Source: Elgaria multicarinata webbii (lineage: Eukaryota > Chordata > Lepidosauria > Squamata > Anguidae). From it: a stretch of DNA of 64,000 bases. Position 1 is the first letter of the stretch. The number at the start of each line of letters is the position of its first letter. The DNA lies in contig NC_086171.1 of assembly GCF_023053635.1 (NCBI RefSeq), positions 10,000,006-10,064,005 on the forward strand, given 5' to 3'. This document shows, one piece after another, positions 54,014-64,000 of this stretch. A program made the position numbers and the translations under genes. The notes beneath the pieces were generated by a model. That model was not told the DNA's origin. It did not search any database and saw only the letters and a list, made by a program, of their open reading frames with translations.

Positions 54014-56345
54014 TAAAGTATAAGTGTAACGAAGGCTTTGCTATTGCTATCAAGGCTGCAATCCTAAGTACACTTACTTGGGATATACATCTCCTCCAAA
54101 TTAAAATAGGAACACACTGGCAATACCCCTTTTCCCATACCAAGAACTGTGGCCAAAGCCAGTTCCTCGTCAGTATTGCATACTACTGAAGGCTCTTATC
54201 CATGAGCTGTATTCATTTCCTATAAAATAGGTTGTTCTCCATTGGTTTAAAATTCAAAGGTGTTTGTCCTTGGGTTAAAAATATATTAGAAAAACACAAT
54301 TGTCCTACAATATATGATCAAAAATGTAGAATATTGTTCAGCAGTTGTAGAGTGTGACATGGCAGGTGTGGAGTCTTAGCATTCATGTGCAAGCATTTAC
54401 ATGGATGTGCAGCTTTCTAGAGAACTTGGGAAGGGAGCTGAATTTGAAAGAATGACAACTCCAAAAATTCACACTAACAACAATTTGACAAGGTATTTCC
54501 CAAAGGCAAATAAATAAATATGAACAACCATATGGGGAATGTAAGGATCCAAAAAATGTTGCTGGTAAATAGGAATAGGAGGAACATATGGATTTAAGTT
54601 CCATTAAACTGTGTGTCTTTCTAAGCAAATGTTCATAAGTTCAAGCTGCAACAGGTCGATGAACACTTTAATAAAACTGCTTGCTTGTATTAACTCAAGG
54701 ACAAGAGTTGCCTTAATGGCATTTTCTCAGAATACTTTGTCTGCTTTATTGTTAACTAGCCTTATCTTGGTAGGCTTATTTATTTCTCTGCTTGTTTTTC
54801 CACTCTTGTTATTCCCAACATTTTCTAAATTTACTCTGCTCCCTTTGAATACTCAGGCAGCTGTGAAGCTCTGTCTCCCTGGCAGCAAAGTTGATGTAAA
54901 CAGAATAAGTAATCAACACTGCAACCCTTAAACATGTCTACTCAGAAGTAAGTGCCATTGAAGTTTGGTGGGTATAGGATCAATTGCAAGTTTAATTTAG
55001 CAATGGGCTCATTTTCTTAAAATTAAAAATAATTAACACAGACTACTTAAATATACAGTTACATTGATAGAGAAGGCTATTTGGATTAGCTTAGTTAAAT
55101 TTTATTCAATCTGCCTACCGGGCATCAACTGTTCTTCTACAATTGGGTATACCAGGGTAGCAACATGGGTGGAGTTGTTTTTCAGAAATGTCCTTCCTTA
55201 TAATGGTCAACTAAAACTTGGAACGGATTCAGAAAGAAAGAATATGCAACTCGATATCTGCAAATCCTGTTGGGTTGAATTTACAGCTTGATCATGGGCA
55301 GTTTGGCTTGCTCGGAAAATTCCAATTAGAGTAGACCTATTGAAATGAATAGGACTTAAAAGTTAGTCACGACTAATTTCAATGGGTCTACTCTAAGTAG
55401 GACTTTAGTTGGATTATACCCTTCAGATTTAATTTCTCCAGCTCATGCAGCTGCTCTGTAGAAGCACAGATTCTGTATATGTCCTTTAAAATCGAAAACT
55501 GGGGATGTGGACTCTAAATCCAACTTTCCCCTCTAGATAAGCTACAGCAGATCTAATGCACCATTCGAAAAGCTTTGTCAGCTTGCTGATCTGGCAGACA
55601 ATTTATCTGAATGTGAAGTTTAGTAGAGGAAAGTTCGCAGAGTTCTGAACAAAGACTTCCCATTTGGTCTGCTTCAGCAGCGCTGAGGTCTTTTACAGCG
55701 ACTCCTCCGCTGAAGTTTAGTAGGGGAAAGGTCACATCTAGCTGTAGAGGCGTTAAACAACATCCTCTCCACTTCTCATATTTCGTAGAAGTCAGAGTAC
55801 AGTGCTTGGATTGCTTCCCCACTGCATTCATTTTTGCAGCTGAGATGGAAAAAAAATCTGCCTGTTTCAAGAGCAACGTTTCAGTAATAAACATTCCTCT
55901 TGTAAACAGGAGGCGGCTTCTGCATATTTTTTCCTCCGCTTCTAGAACAACTGTTTGTTTCTGCTGTTTGGAATGTCTTTAAAATTCCTTTTTAAAATAT
56001 AAATATTTTTTACCAGAAGTCCAAAGGGAGAGAAAACGTTTTCAAAACAACTTAATTCAGATTAATGTATTATTTTGTGCTCTTGCAGCACTCTCTTGAG
56101 CACATTTACCCAGAAGTAAATTCTACTGAATTCTATACAGCTTATTCACAAATAAATGTACATTTGTTTTCAGCTTTAAACAATCTTTCTGCATATGTGA
56201 TACGCAGTGATGCTTTGCATGTTTACTTGGAGTAAGCTCCATTATATTAAATGGGGCTTACTCATAGGAAAATTTCTGTAGTTGGTTTCTATACTAACCG
56301 GGCTTCATTTCTGCATTTAGGCTGCAATCCTATAGTATAGTATGC
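54014..56345. other. Intergenic with a cluster of palindromic CAGAAGTAAGT repeats
   Basis: Short copies at 54043-54110, 54918-54985, 55318-55425 and 56085-56345. The 55318 copy is a clear hairpin, GAGTAGACCTATTGAAATGA against TTTCAATGGGTCTACTC. Between them I see no gene. Confidence 0.55.
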
Positions 56346-56562
56346 ACAATTACTGGGAATCAGGGTGCTTCCAGATGAAGAACTCCTACCGCTATCAATC
56401 AGAAGGGATTCTGCAGCTATTACTTTTTAGTTCCTTAACAGATTTTCTGTGGCAGGAAAAAAGAAGTGGGGATGTGGAAACGTTACAAGTAGAAGACTAT
56501 GACATCTGGATCTCCCACCTCCTCCATAAAATCCTATGACTGAGGCTGGGCAGTAGCATGAT

Positions 56563-56565
56563 AAA

Positions 56566-56613
<48 letters not shown>
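56563..56613. repeat. (CA)n microsatellite
   Basis: About 22 CA units with one early break. Confidence 0.95.
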
Positions 56614-56617
<4 letters not shown>

Positions 56618-56632
56618 TGTCTGGATACACTC

Positions 56633-56840
56633 TCGGTTCCACTGAATTCAATGGAACTTAATTCTGAGTAGACATGTACAGTATAAGCCTGCTCTATTAG
56701 GGTGTAATCCCATGCATGTTTAGATAGAAATAAGTCTTACAGTTCCTAGAACCCCCTGCCAACAATGTTATCTGGGGGATGCTGGGAGCTGTAGGATCTA
56801 TTTTTGTCTAAACATGCATGGTGTTGCGCCCTTAATGTCT
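56633..56840. repeat. Two adjacent palindromic repeats (TAATTCTGAGTAGACATG and CATGCATGTTTAGA)
   Basis: ATTCAATGGAACTTAATTCT and GAGTAGACATGTACAG, then TAATCCCATGCATGTTTAGA mirrored by TCTAAACATGCATGGTGTTG. The second type also occurs at 11937 and 24473. Confidence 0.65.
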
Positions 56841-57336
56841 TAAATAAGAAATGGTGATTCTAATCCATTTTGGGAATGATGACAATAAGTTAGGTTCATT
56901 TGGTTAAAAGATGCATTTTATTAATATGCAGTGGGTGGGAGAAATTCCTGCTGAATATTTTGGTTAGTTCACACGTTTTTCGATGAATTCATGTATCCTT
57001 TTAGTAAATAACCGAGGGATGTGTCTGCATATCTATTTGAGTGCTATGTAGAACTAATTCATTCAGCGTCCCCAATTCTTGCAAGCAACACATCTCCCGT
57101 GGATAGATCACCTGCCTGTCCATATGACAAATGTGAGGAATCATAAGCTTTACATGGACTTAGGATTGTTGTGAGTATAAGCCCCTTGCAGTACATTTCT
57201 TATTTTGAGTTACATTTCCAGTTAGGCAAAAGAGTGGGAGCATGGGAAGTTTTCATGGGGATACAGCCAGAGAGGCCATAGAATATTCCTTATAGCAGTC
57301 TCATAGACACTGCTCCATGATGCAGACATCATTTAG

Positions 57337-58110
57337 AGCAGGGGTGGGCAAAAGGTAGATCTGTCGTGTTTCTCTTTACCTCCTGCCTTCTTGGGAGACA
57401 ATAATGAGGCCTGCTAAGTAATCCACAAAACTTTATTCAAGCAATAAACATCTCTTCCCACCTGAAGAGAATCTAATACCTAGGAACTTTCCCCTAGGCA
57501 AAACTATGCAAACTAAGTGAGACAACTGTCCTTTCAAGAAGAATGGAAAGCCCTTTCCCAAGACACATTAACTGTTGTTTTATACTTTGAATGTTTTTAA
57601 TTTTTGTGAACCGCCCGGAGAGCTCCGGCTATTGGGCAGTAGAGAAATGTAATAAATAAATAAAAATTAACTTCAGAGAGACTAGTTGTGATGCAGCTTC
57701 TGATGGGATGTCTGCCGGGCAGACTTTCTCTCTCCTTCCTTTAGCTCTGCCCATTTTAGTCTGCAGCGTACTCTAGGATCAGCTAACTTCTCCATGCTCT
57801 CCCCTTCAGAAGAATATTGGCTTCCCACTGACTGTGTATTGTTTGCTCTTGAGGAGATAAGCTCTGGAGAGTGTTCACTCCCAACTGGTATAGGCTGACA
57901 TGTTTCTGCGACTCCTCTACTTCAGAGTCTGATTGATCACCTGAAACACCTTCTTCCAACTTAGGGGGAGCAGGGCTAGACATGACAAGACCTCCAGATG
58001 TTTTGGGCTTCAACTCACAGAAGCCAATCCAGCATGGTTATTGGTCAAGAATGCTGGGAACTGACCTTTAAAACATTTAGAGATCTGTTTTCTGCCCACC
58101 TCTGCTCTAA
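57337..58110. mobile_element. Foldback MITE split by about 620 bp
   Basis: The left end AGAGCAGGGGTGGGCAAAAG and right end TCTGCCCACCTCTGCTCT are inverted. The normal interior (CCAGATGTTTTGGGCTTCAA) begins only at about 57990. The inserted part contains the LINE tail at 57580-57665. Confidence 0.65.
57580..57665 (+). repeat. LINE 3' tail
   Basis: TTTTTGTGAACCGCCCGGAG, AGCTCCGGCTATTGGGCAGT, ending AATAAATAAATAAA. The clearest copy of the tail hairpin. Confidence 0.8.
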
Positions 58111-58230
58111 TGTAACTAAAAATATCCTCTTGTTTTAAAAAATATTGAAAGACTTTTACAGTATAATCCTACATGTCTACTCAGAAGTAAGTCCCACTGA
58201 ATTCAAGCAGGTACAGGATTGCAGCCTATA

Positions 58231-59369
58231 AAGACTAAAGAAAAAGCACATTTCTTCCTGAAGTGTTACAATGTGATCCTCTTTCTCTACCACCAAAGCC
58301 ACAGGTCTAAGTCCATTCCTACTATAATGAATCTTATCTGTAAACTTATTTATTGCAATGATCACCAATAGCTTAATCAGCTGTTCTTTGACTATAGACA
58401 TAATTGTATATTTCCAGTGTCAAGTCAAGAAGACTTTAGCAGCTAAAAAAGATTTAAAATAAGCATTATATACAAAGCTGATAATTATCTATCATCCATA
58501 TCATTTTATAGAACAGACCATGTTCAACCAACATCATATTATTGTCACCCATAATTTGAAAAATCCCCCCAAATCTGAGACAAATATGTTTGAATATGAT
58601 TACAACCCCCAACAAAAATGAAATCAATCAGTATGATCTGCTGAGCATTTTAAGCTAACTGAAGTTAGCTACTACTGATATATCATATTATAATGTTTCT
58701 AATATACCCTAGGTATGCAGGACAGCTTCATCAATTGTACATTTAAATCAAATTATTAGGAATATAGACCTCTAGGTCTTTACATATAGCGGAAATATTT
58801 TTTTTATAGTCCAATTATTTTCCTCAATAGTAGCATGCTGGATTAAAAGACAGCAATTGCTAATTTGTTAGTTATTAGGATTGTCGCCTCTTAATCCTTG
58901 ACAGACATTTTGTGCCTGTAATAGTTGCAAAACAAGCAGAAATTTAACTGCCTTAGCCTTTCAGTGATACTGATCTAGATATGAGAAAAGCTTGTTTAAT
59001 TTCTCTCTGTCGTGATGCTGTTAAAGGCACACAACTTTTGTGAAGATAAAAGGTACCAATCCTTTCTTTTTCTTTTTTTCATAGGCTCTGTCCAGTCTTG
59101 CATATGGGAAGTACAGATGATTAAGAACACTGTGCAAGCACATTTGCCATATGTGGCACTGCACAGAGGCCAGTTTGAAGGACACGTGGGACACGCAGCA
59201 TTATTTCATGTTTTTCGTTTAAACTTCACGGGGACAATCGGAACATTTTGGTGGGGATCACTGGATTAAAGGGCAGAGGGGCTTTCTTACTGATTCTAAT
59301 TCAGGCCTCATATCTGTACAACCAGATACCACAGATCTCACCAATCTTCCCTGACAGTATTCATTCAAG
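58231..59369. other. Intergenic, no gene recognised
   Basis: A/T-rich. A frame at 59012-59269 has no recognisable domain. Confidence 0.5.
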
Positions 59370-59575
59370 CACACAGAAGCATTAGTGGAAAAAACCCTTA
59401 GAGCACATGCTGACCTGTACCTCAGAAAGTCCCGGGTTCAATCTCCATTATCTCTAGATAGGACTAGGAAAAGATCCTTTCTGTAAAGCCACTGCCAGTC
59501 CGTATTGACAATACTGGGCTAGATAGACCACTGGCCTGACTCTGTATGAGGCAGATTCCTATGTTTCTGTTTCCT
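59370..59575 (+). mobile_element. tRNA-derived SINE, diverged
   Basis: AGAGCACATGCTGACCTGTA, B-box-like CCCGGGTTCAATCTCC, then GCCACTGCCAGTCCGTATTG, ACAATACTGGGCTAGATAGA and TATGAGGCAGATTCCTATGT. This order is a common reptile SINE. Confidence 0.75.
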
Positions 59576-59693
59576 CTGTGGCACATTCATAATCATAGTC
59601 ATTCACGTTATCATTCTGCGCATTATGATACATTATTTTGAAATTACCCACAACTGAGAAAATGGCTTCTGTTCCAATACTATGTTGTAATGC

Positions 59694-60588
59694 TAGGGTG
59701 GCAACGTGTCCTATTTTGCATAGGGCAGTCCGTTATTTTAAGGCATCCTCTATTTTAAGATCTGTCTAGTCCACATCTGGTTTCAAGATGATTAACCATA
59801 ATAAGAAGGCAGAGAAGGGGCCTTGAGGTTGCTATTAGCATCTAGACAGCGGACTGAGGAAGTACACTGGTCACAGTTTCCCCCGCTAAGGTGAGATGCA
59901 TTATATTTTTATTGAAATTACAGCCACAACTTCTAAATTTGCATCTACACATATAAAGTAGCATATGCAAATCTCTGTCCTTTTTTGTCCTAAGTACATT
60001 TACCTGTTTTTTGGCACTGTGTAAGTGGCCACCCTCAGGGCCGGTGCTGCCATAGAGGCCATTCAGGCAGCTGCCTAGAGCGCCAAGGTAAGGGGGGCGC
60101 TGAACACCATGCCTGAAAGTCGCCCTCCCACTCCCAGAGCCGCTCTGGCTGAGTGAGGGCAGCTTCCGGGTGCGCTGTTCCGAAGCCACCCTTCTGCCTA
60201 CCCCCCCACCCCAGCGTCCCTGGTGTGGCTTTGGCTGGGCACCTGCCCAGCCAAAGCCAAGCCGGGATGCCAGGCGGGTGTGTGTCAGATGGCTCCACGT
60301 TCTGACTTCTGGCGCGCGCCGGAAGTCAGAACGTGGAGCCATCTGACACACACCCGCCTGGCATCCCGGCTTGGCTTTGGCTGGGCGGGTGCCCAGCTGA
60401 AGCCAAGCCAGGATGCACGTTCTGACTTCGAGCGAGGAAAAGGTAACGCGGCCTCCATCTCCGCCTAGCTGGGGTGGGTGGGTACGGTGGGGTGGGTGGA
60501 AGTGGGGGGTATGCTGGGGGTGGGTGGGTGAAAGCAGCTCACCTTGCCTATTGTGCAAAATAGCCTGGCACCAGCCCTGGCCACCCTA
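59694..60588. mobile_element. TAGGGTGGC element carrying a nested hAT MITE
   Basis: The ends TAGGGTGGCAACG and GTGGCCACCCTA are inverted. The host part is about 343 bp once the insert at 60036-60579 is removed. It is the only copy of the family in the window with both ends. Confidence 0.75.
60036..60579. mobile_element. hAT-type MITE with perfect 8-bp TSD and a 77-bp-arm palindrome
   Basis: The ends CAGGGCCGGTGC and GGCACCAGCCCTG are flanked by GCCACCCT at 60028-60035 and 60580-60587. Inside, 60239-60315 and 60316-60392 are inverse copies with about two mismatches and no spacer, centred on GGCGCGCGCC. A 238-codon - strand frame crossing it is an artefact of the palindrome. Confidence 0.92.
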
Positions 60589-62599
60589 TGAAGAGATTTC
60601 ATATTCCAAGCAGTTAGGAATGTAAAGGAGACTCCAGCTCCAGTTGTTCGGAACTATACTTAATTTAATGGTTGAGCTCTGGCAGAATTTTTAAGTCTCA
60701 TTCAGGCTATGGATGAACTAATGCAATTTGTTGAACTAGGAAAACCTAGATCATCATGTGGTTCTCTCACGGCTTCTGAAAATGAAGAACTGGCAAAGTA
60801 TTTTCGTCCAATACAATGCAGAACATCCTCCCTTTTTCTCTACCTCTCTTATTTTTAAATAAAGCTAACACAGACCTCTACTATGCTTGAGAATTCCTAA
60901 ATACGTATAATATACCGACAGGACAGAACTGGGGCAGTCAAATAATTTCAGTCCTTTGAAGGTAGTTCACGTTTCAAATGATACACCAAGCACCTAAAGA
61001 TCTTAAAAGTAGAGGAGATTCACAGAGAACATAGCAAAATTATATACGAAAACCAACCATTCTCTCTTGCTGAGTAACAATTTGGTTTGGTTTAGTAACT
61101 TGTGAAATGTTACGTTAAAATAACGAACTTTAATGAAACTTGCAAAGAGTGTGATTATCAAAGTTTACTATATCTGACTTTTGTCTGCTGACTTTTATTG
61201 TAAGACAGCCAAGACAGATAATTTACACCCCCTTTTCCTATACTTAGATTGGAAAAAAAATATGGACCTGTCAAGTTAAAAATCAGGGCTGTCAGACAAA
61301 GTTGCCCCCATGTACAGTATTAGAGCTTCTCAAGGTTGTGATTTATATATAGTGTCTTAAAAGCTAAGCATTTCCCCCCAAAGGGAAACATGACTCCTTG
61401 CCCACATCCAAACATGCATCATGACTGTTTTCGTACAGCCATTGCTCACTCCTTATTAATACTACTTCCTCTTTATTTTTAAGATTCTTCTGCAGAAATA
61501 TTGAGTGTGAACTACCAAGGCACCCAAGCTATGCAATCTCTTTTCATTTTGATGTGTCTAGTATGAGAATCCTGAACAAGTCTCCCATCAAAGACTGGGA
61601 GATTGAACCAAACATGTGCTCTACCACTGAGCTACTGTCCTCCCGCCCCTTTCATCCAGATCTGGATTTAATTCAAACATAGATTCAACCCACCCACCCC
61701 GGCTTGCCCCAGTTCTGCATCATGCGCTTCTATGTACTTATAACTAAAAAACAAAACACCCACGCAATTGCTAATTATTTGAATGGCGTCACAAGTACTT
61801 TGACTTTTAGTGGAGCCAGAGAGTCAAAACTAGTTGTGACAGAACATCTTGATTAGGATCTCCAATGGGTGTTTTGTTTTTAAGTTAAAAGCAACGCGAG
61901 GGTTCCTTGAATTGGATTGGGGCCATGGCAGTGGGGGAGGAGAGCAATCATTTTCTCACATGCTGTTTTCTAACTCCCCACTCTAACTTTTCCAAGAAGA
62001 ATAATCAGTGGTACCATATTCTCACCACCACCATCACTGTGGTACTGTAGTCCTGATTTAATTTGGGGCCTTCTGTGGCTGCTTTTAACTTAAAACAAAA
62101 CAAGACTCCAGGAGATACTGATGATAATTCTCTCAGGTATCATCTTGTTGTGTCAAGAGCCTTCAGATGACAGAGATGGGAGGATGTTTATCCCTCCCCT
62201 CAACAGTGGCATTGCTAAATGCAGTGCTTTATCTGTTTTCCTGCAAAAGTTAATGGCAGCCACTCACTTATATGGGGGAAGTAAAGCAGAACACTCAGAA
62301 GCAACAATAGTCTGGAGTCTACAATTGCTTTCTTGTAAAAATGTTTGGGGAAGTGAGCAGAATTCTTCCTCTCACAACGGTGTCTCTCAGAGGGAAGCCC
62401 GTTTATGTTGTTCCACTGAATGTAATAGGAGAGACTGACAACCAAACCAGGAATTCTCCACTGCATCTTCCCATGGGTTCTGTTGCTTAGTGTGATGGAA
62501 TGTTTGGAGAATGGGATGGCATGCTGGAAAATGGAGTTATATATGTACACTAGCAGTATGTCTGTCATGTTGATAGAAGGGGTATGTAGAGAAGGAAAA
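60589..62599. other. Intergenic, mostly unassigned
   Basis: Only a SINE head is recognised, at 61556-61660. No exon or promoter is supported. Confidence 0.5.
61556..61660 (-). mobile_element. tRNA-derived SINE 5' fragment
   Basis: On the - strand, GGACAGTAGCTCAGTGGTAG, AGCACATGTTTGGTTCAATC. Box A and box B are recognisable. The tRNA fold is not intact, so it is not called a tRNA gene. Confidence 0.65.
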
Positions 62600-63070
62600 T
62601 TCAAATACTTAGTGGAATCCTGAGCATTCACCCCACTTGCTTTATCCCTGTCAATATAGTCCCTGCCTTTCCGGTGCTGCATTGCTGCCGCTTGCCGCTA
62701 AACCCCACGGTTTTGCTGCTACAGAGTGGCGGCGGGTAATCCCAATGGCAGAAGGCAGTGAGGGCTTTCCGGCGGCCATTTGGCTTGCTGTGCCCGCCCG
62801 CTGCCTGGCTTCTGGCGACCAATCAGGGGCCACCATCTGCCCCAGAATGCTCCTGACTCAGCGCCATAGCGAAGTCACACGACAGAAAGGCTGTGGTGAA
62901 CTTGCTTTGAAGAAAAAAGTTGGGGTAACTCCCTGAATGTTTTAAAGTGCAGCATTGTGTAAAAGCCCTGCGGTGGCTCAAGTAGTCAGCTGCATTGTAT
63001 AACTGACGCAGCCCCACTGCACAGCCACTTAGAAGATGTATAGACAGCCCCATAGACTGGGCCATTCAGT
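62600..63070. repeat. GC-rich foldback element
   Basis: GGTGCTGCATTGCTGCCGCT at the left, GCAGCCCCACTGCACAGCC at the right. Shares the text GGCTTCTGGCGACCAAT with 25268. Approximate borders. Confidence 0.5.
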
Positions 63071-63097
63071 GTTATGGCTGGAGGCTACCTTTTGCCC

Positions 63098-63142
63098 TTA
63101 CCACAACCATGTTCCCTGGTGGGATTGTGGTAAGGGCAATGG
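63098..63142. repeat. Short hairpin TGCCCTTACCACAA / TTGTGGTAAGGGCAA
   Basis: 15-bp arms around ACCATGTTCCCTGGTGGGA. No other copy seen. Confidence 0.7.
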
Positions 63143-63377
63143 CAGCTAGTGTTTTCCCTATTCAAGACGACACCCACTACTCACACTTTGGCCAAAGAGA
63201 ATAAATGGGTTCCTTTGAGGACATTGCTGGGATGGGGGTTGGGATCAGCAGGATTGGAGCTAAATCAAGAAGGATCAAAGTTGCTCCTAAGTAGTACCAA
63301 CTCTGCATTTCTATAGCTCTACCTTGGTTTCTGAGTTTTGGTCACACAGTAGTGATGGAATGTTAGGAGATTGTCGA

Positions 63378-63505
63378 TCAGCCTTCCTGGAACTGCTGTC
63401 CTCCAGATATGTTGTTCTACACCTCCCAGAATCCTCTAACATGGCTGGGGTCCTGGGAGTTGTAGTCCAACATACATGGAGGGCAGCAGGTTGGGGAAGA
63501 TTGAT
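63378..63505. repeat. Foldback MITE, ACTACAACTCC family
   Basis: GATCAGCCTTCCTGGAACTG at the left. TGGGAGTTGTAGTCCAACAT and GCAGGTTGGGGAAGATTGAT at the right. TCTAACATGGCTGGG lies near the centre. Confidence 0.8.
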
Positions 63506-64000
63506 GTAGCTAGAGATACCAATGTTCAATGTTCAGCTCTGGCTCCAATTAACTCCTGGTCACTGCAAAACTAATTATGAAACAGATTAACATTCTACAT
63601 GTAAAACCTTTCAAATTAATTCAGTTCTTTTAACCCCTTATTATTCTATTGGAGAACTATCCAGAATTTTCTGTCTCTGATGATGATAAGTTTTCCATTA
63701 ATCTCCACTTTACGTTTATTAATGGACAGTTTAGAGCCATTTGTTTTAGTACATTCTGAACCCATTAGTTGTTCAAGTATCCTTTCAACTAATCTGGAAA
63801 GAACCTTATGTTAGATCCAATAGACGTCAGTAGGTTGATTATTACGGTGCTTGCAGGCTAATATTAGACCACTCTCACTCAACAGCTTGATTGGAGATTT
63901 TAAAAAAATAGTAAGACGTGCCATCTGACAGACCTTGTCTGTACATAGTACTTTTCCTACATATAGGAATCATGTAGCATACAATGTGATAGGGTGGATC

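Noticed and set aside
55553-55894. 113-codon - strand frame
   Set aside because: No recognisable domain, no clear splice context, and not similar to any neighbour gene. Considered chance.
59842-60558. 238-codon - strand frame
   Set aside because: Crosses the boundary between a host element and a nested MITE and reads both arms of a palindrome, giving mirrored text.
61556-61660. Possible tRNA gene on the - strand
   Set aside because: Only the head of a SINE. The stems do not pair properly.

Overview
This window is vertebrate nuclear DNA, most likely from a squamate reptile (a lizard, or possibly a snake). The evidence is intron-split genes with GT-AG splice sites, CR1 and L2-like LINE tails, tRNA-derived SINEs of squamate type, a SPIN hAT transposon, and a very high density of palindromic MITE-like elements. 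I cannot name a species. No prokaryotic, plasmid or organelle gene is visible, and I found no retroviral gag, pol, env or LTR pair.

Two host genes are supported exon by exon. ASB4 lies on the + strand at 3-13050. It has five exons, and only about the first nine codons fall off the left edge. PDK4 lies on the - strand at 39730-49952 with eleven exons, 418 codons plus stop, every junction canonical and the frame unbroken. Its 3' UTR probably runs down to about 37455. The genes converge, as ASB4 and PDK4 do in human 7q21, so this is conserved synteny. ASB4 is a substrate receptor for a cullin-5 ubiquitin ligase. PDK4 is the mitochondrial kinase that shuts off pyruvate dehydrogenase during fasting. 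They do not form one pathway; adjacency is the only link shown here.

Layout. 1-13050: ASB4, with introns holding LINE tails, microsatellites, a CR1 fragment and foldback elements. 13051-37454: intergenic, almost wholly interspersed repeats, including SPIN at 18864-19166, a GC-rich hAT-type element at 20197-20831 and several nested insertions. 37455-39729: repeat-poor PDK4 3' UTR. 39730-49952: PDK4, with a GC-rich cargo MITE and a SINE in intron 5. 49740-50780: CpG-rich PDK4 promoter, with a perfect FOXO consensus about 370 bp upstream of the ATG. 50800-64000: upstream intergenic DNA with more nested elements, a nearly perfect 77-bp-arm palindrome and one unexplained exon-like ORF at 53769-54013.

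The most informative material beyond the two genes is the DNA-transposon record. At least five insertions can be bounded by 7-8 bp target-site duplications, and several of them sit inside older elements, which gives a relative order of insertion. I see no undescribed biochemical system here. The best candidates for novelty are the cargo-bearing MITE at 43385-44160 and the orphan ORF at 53769-54013.
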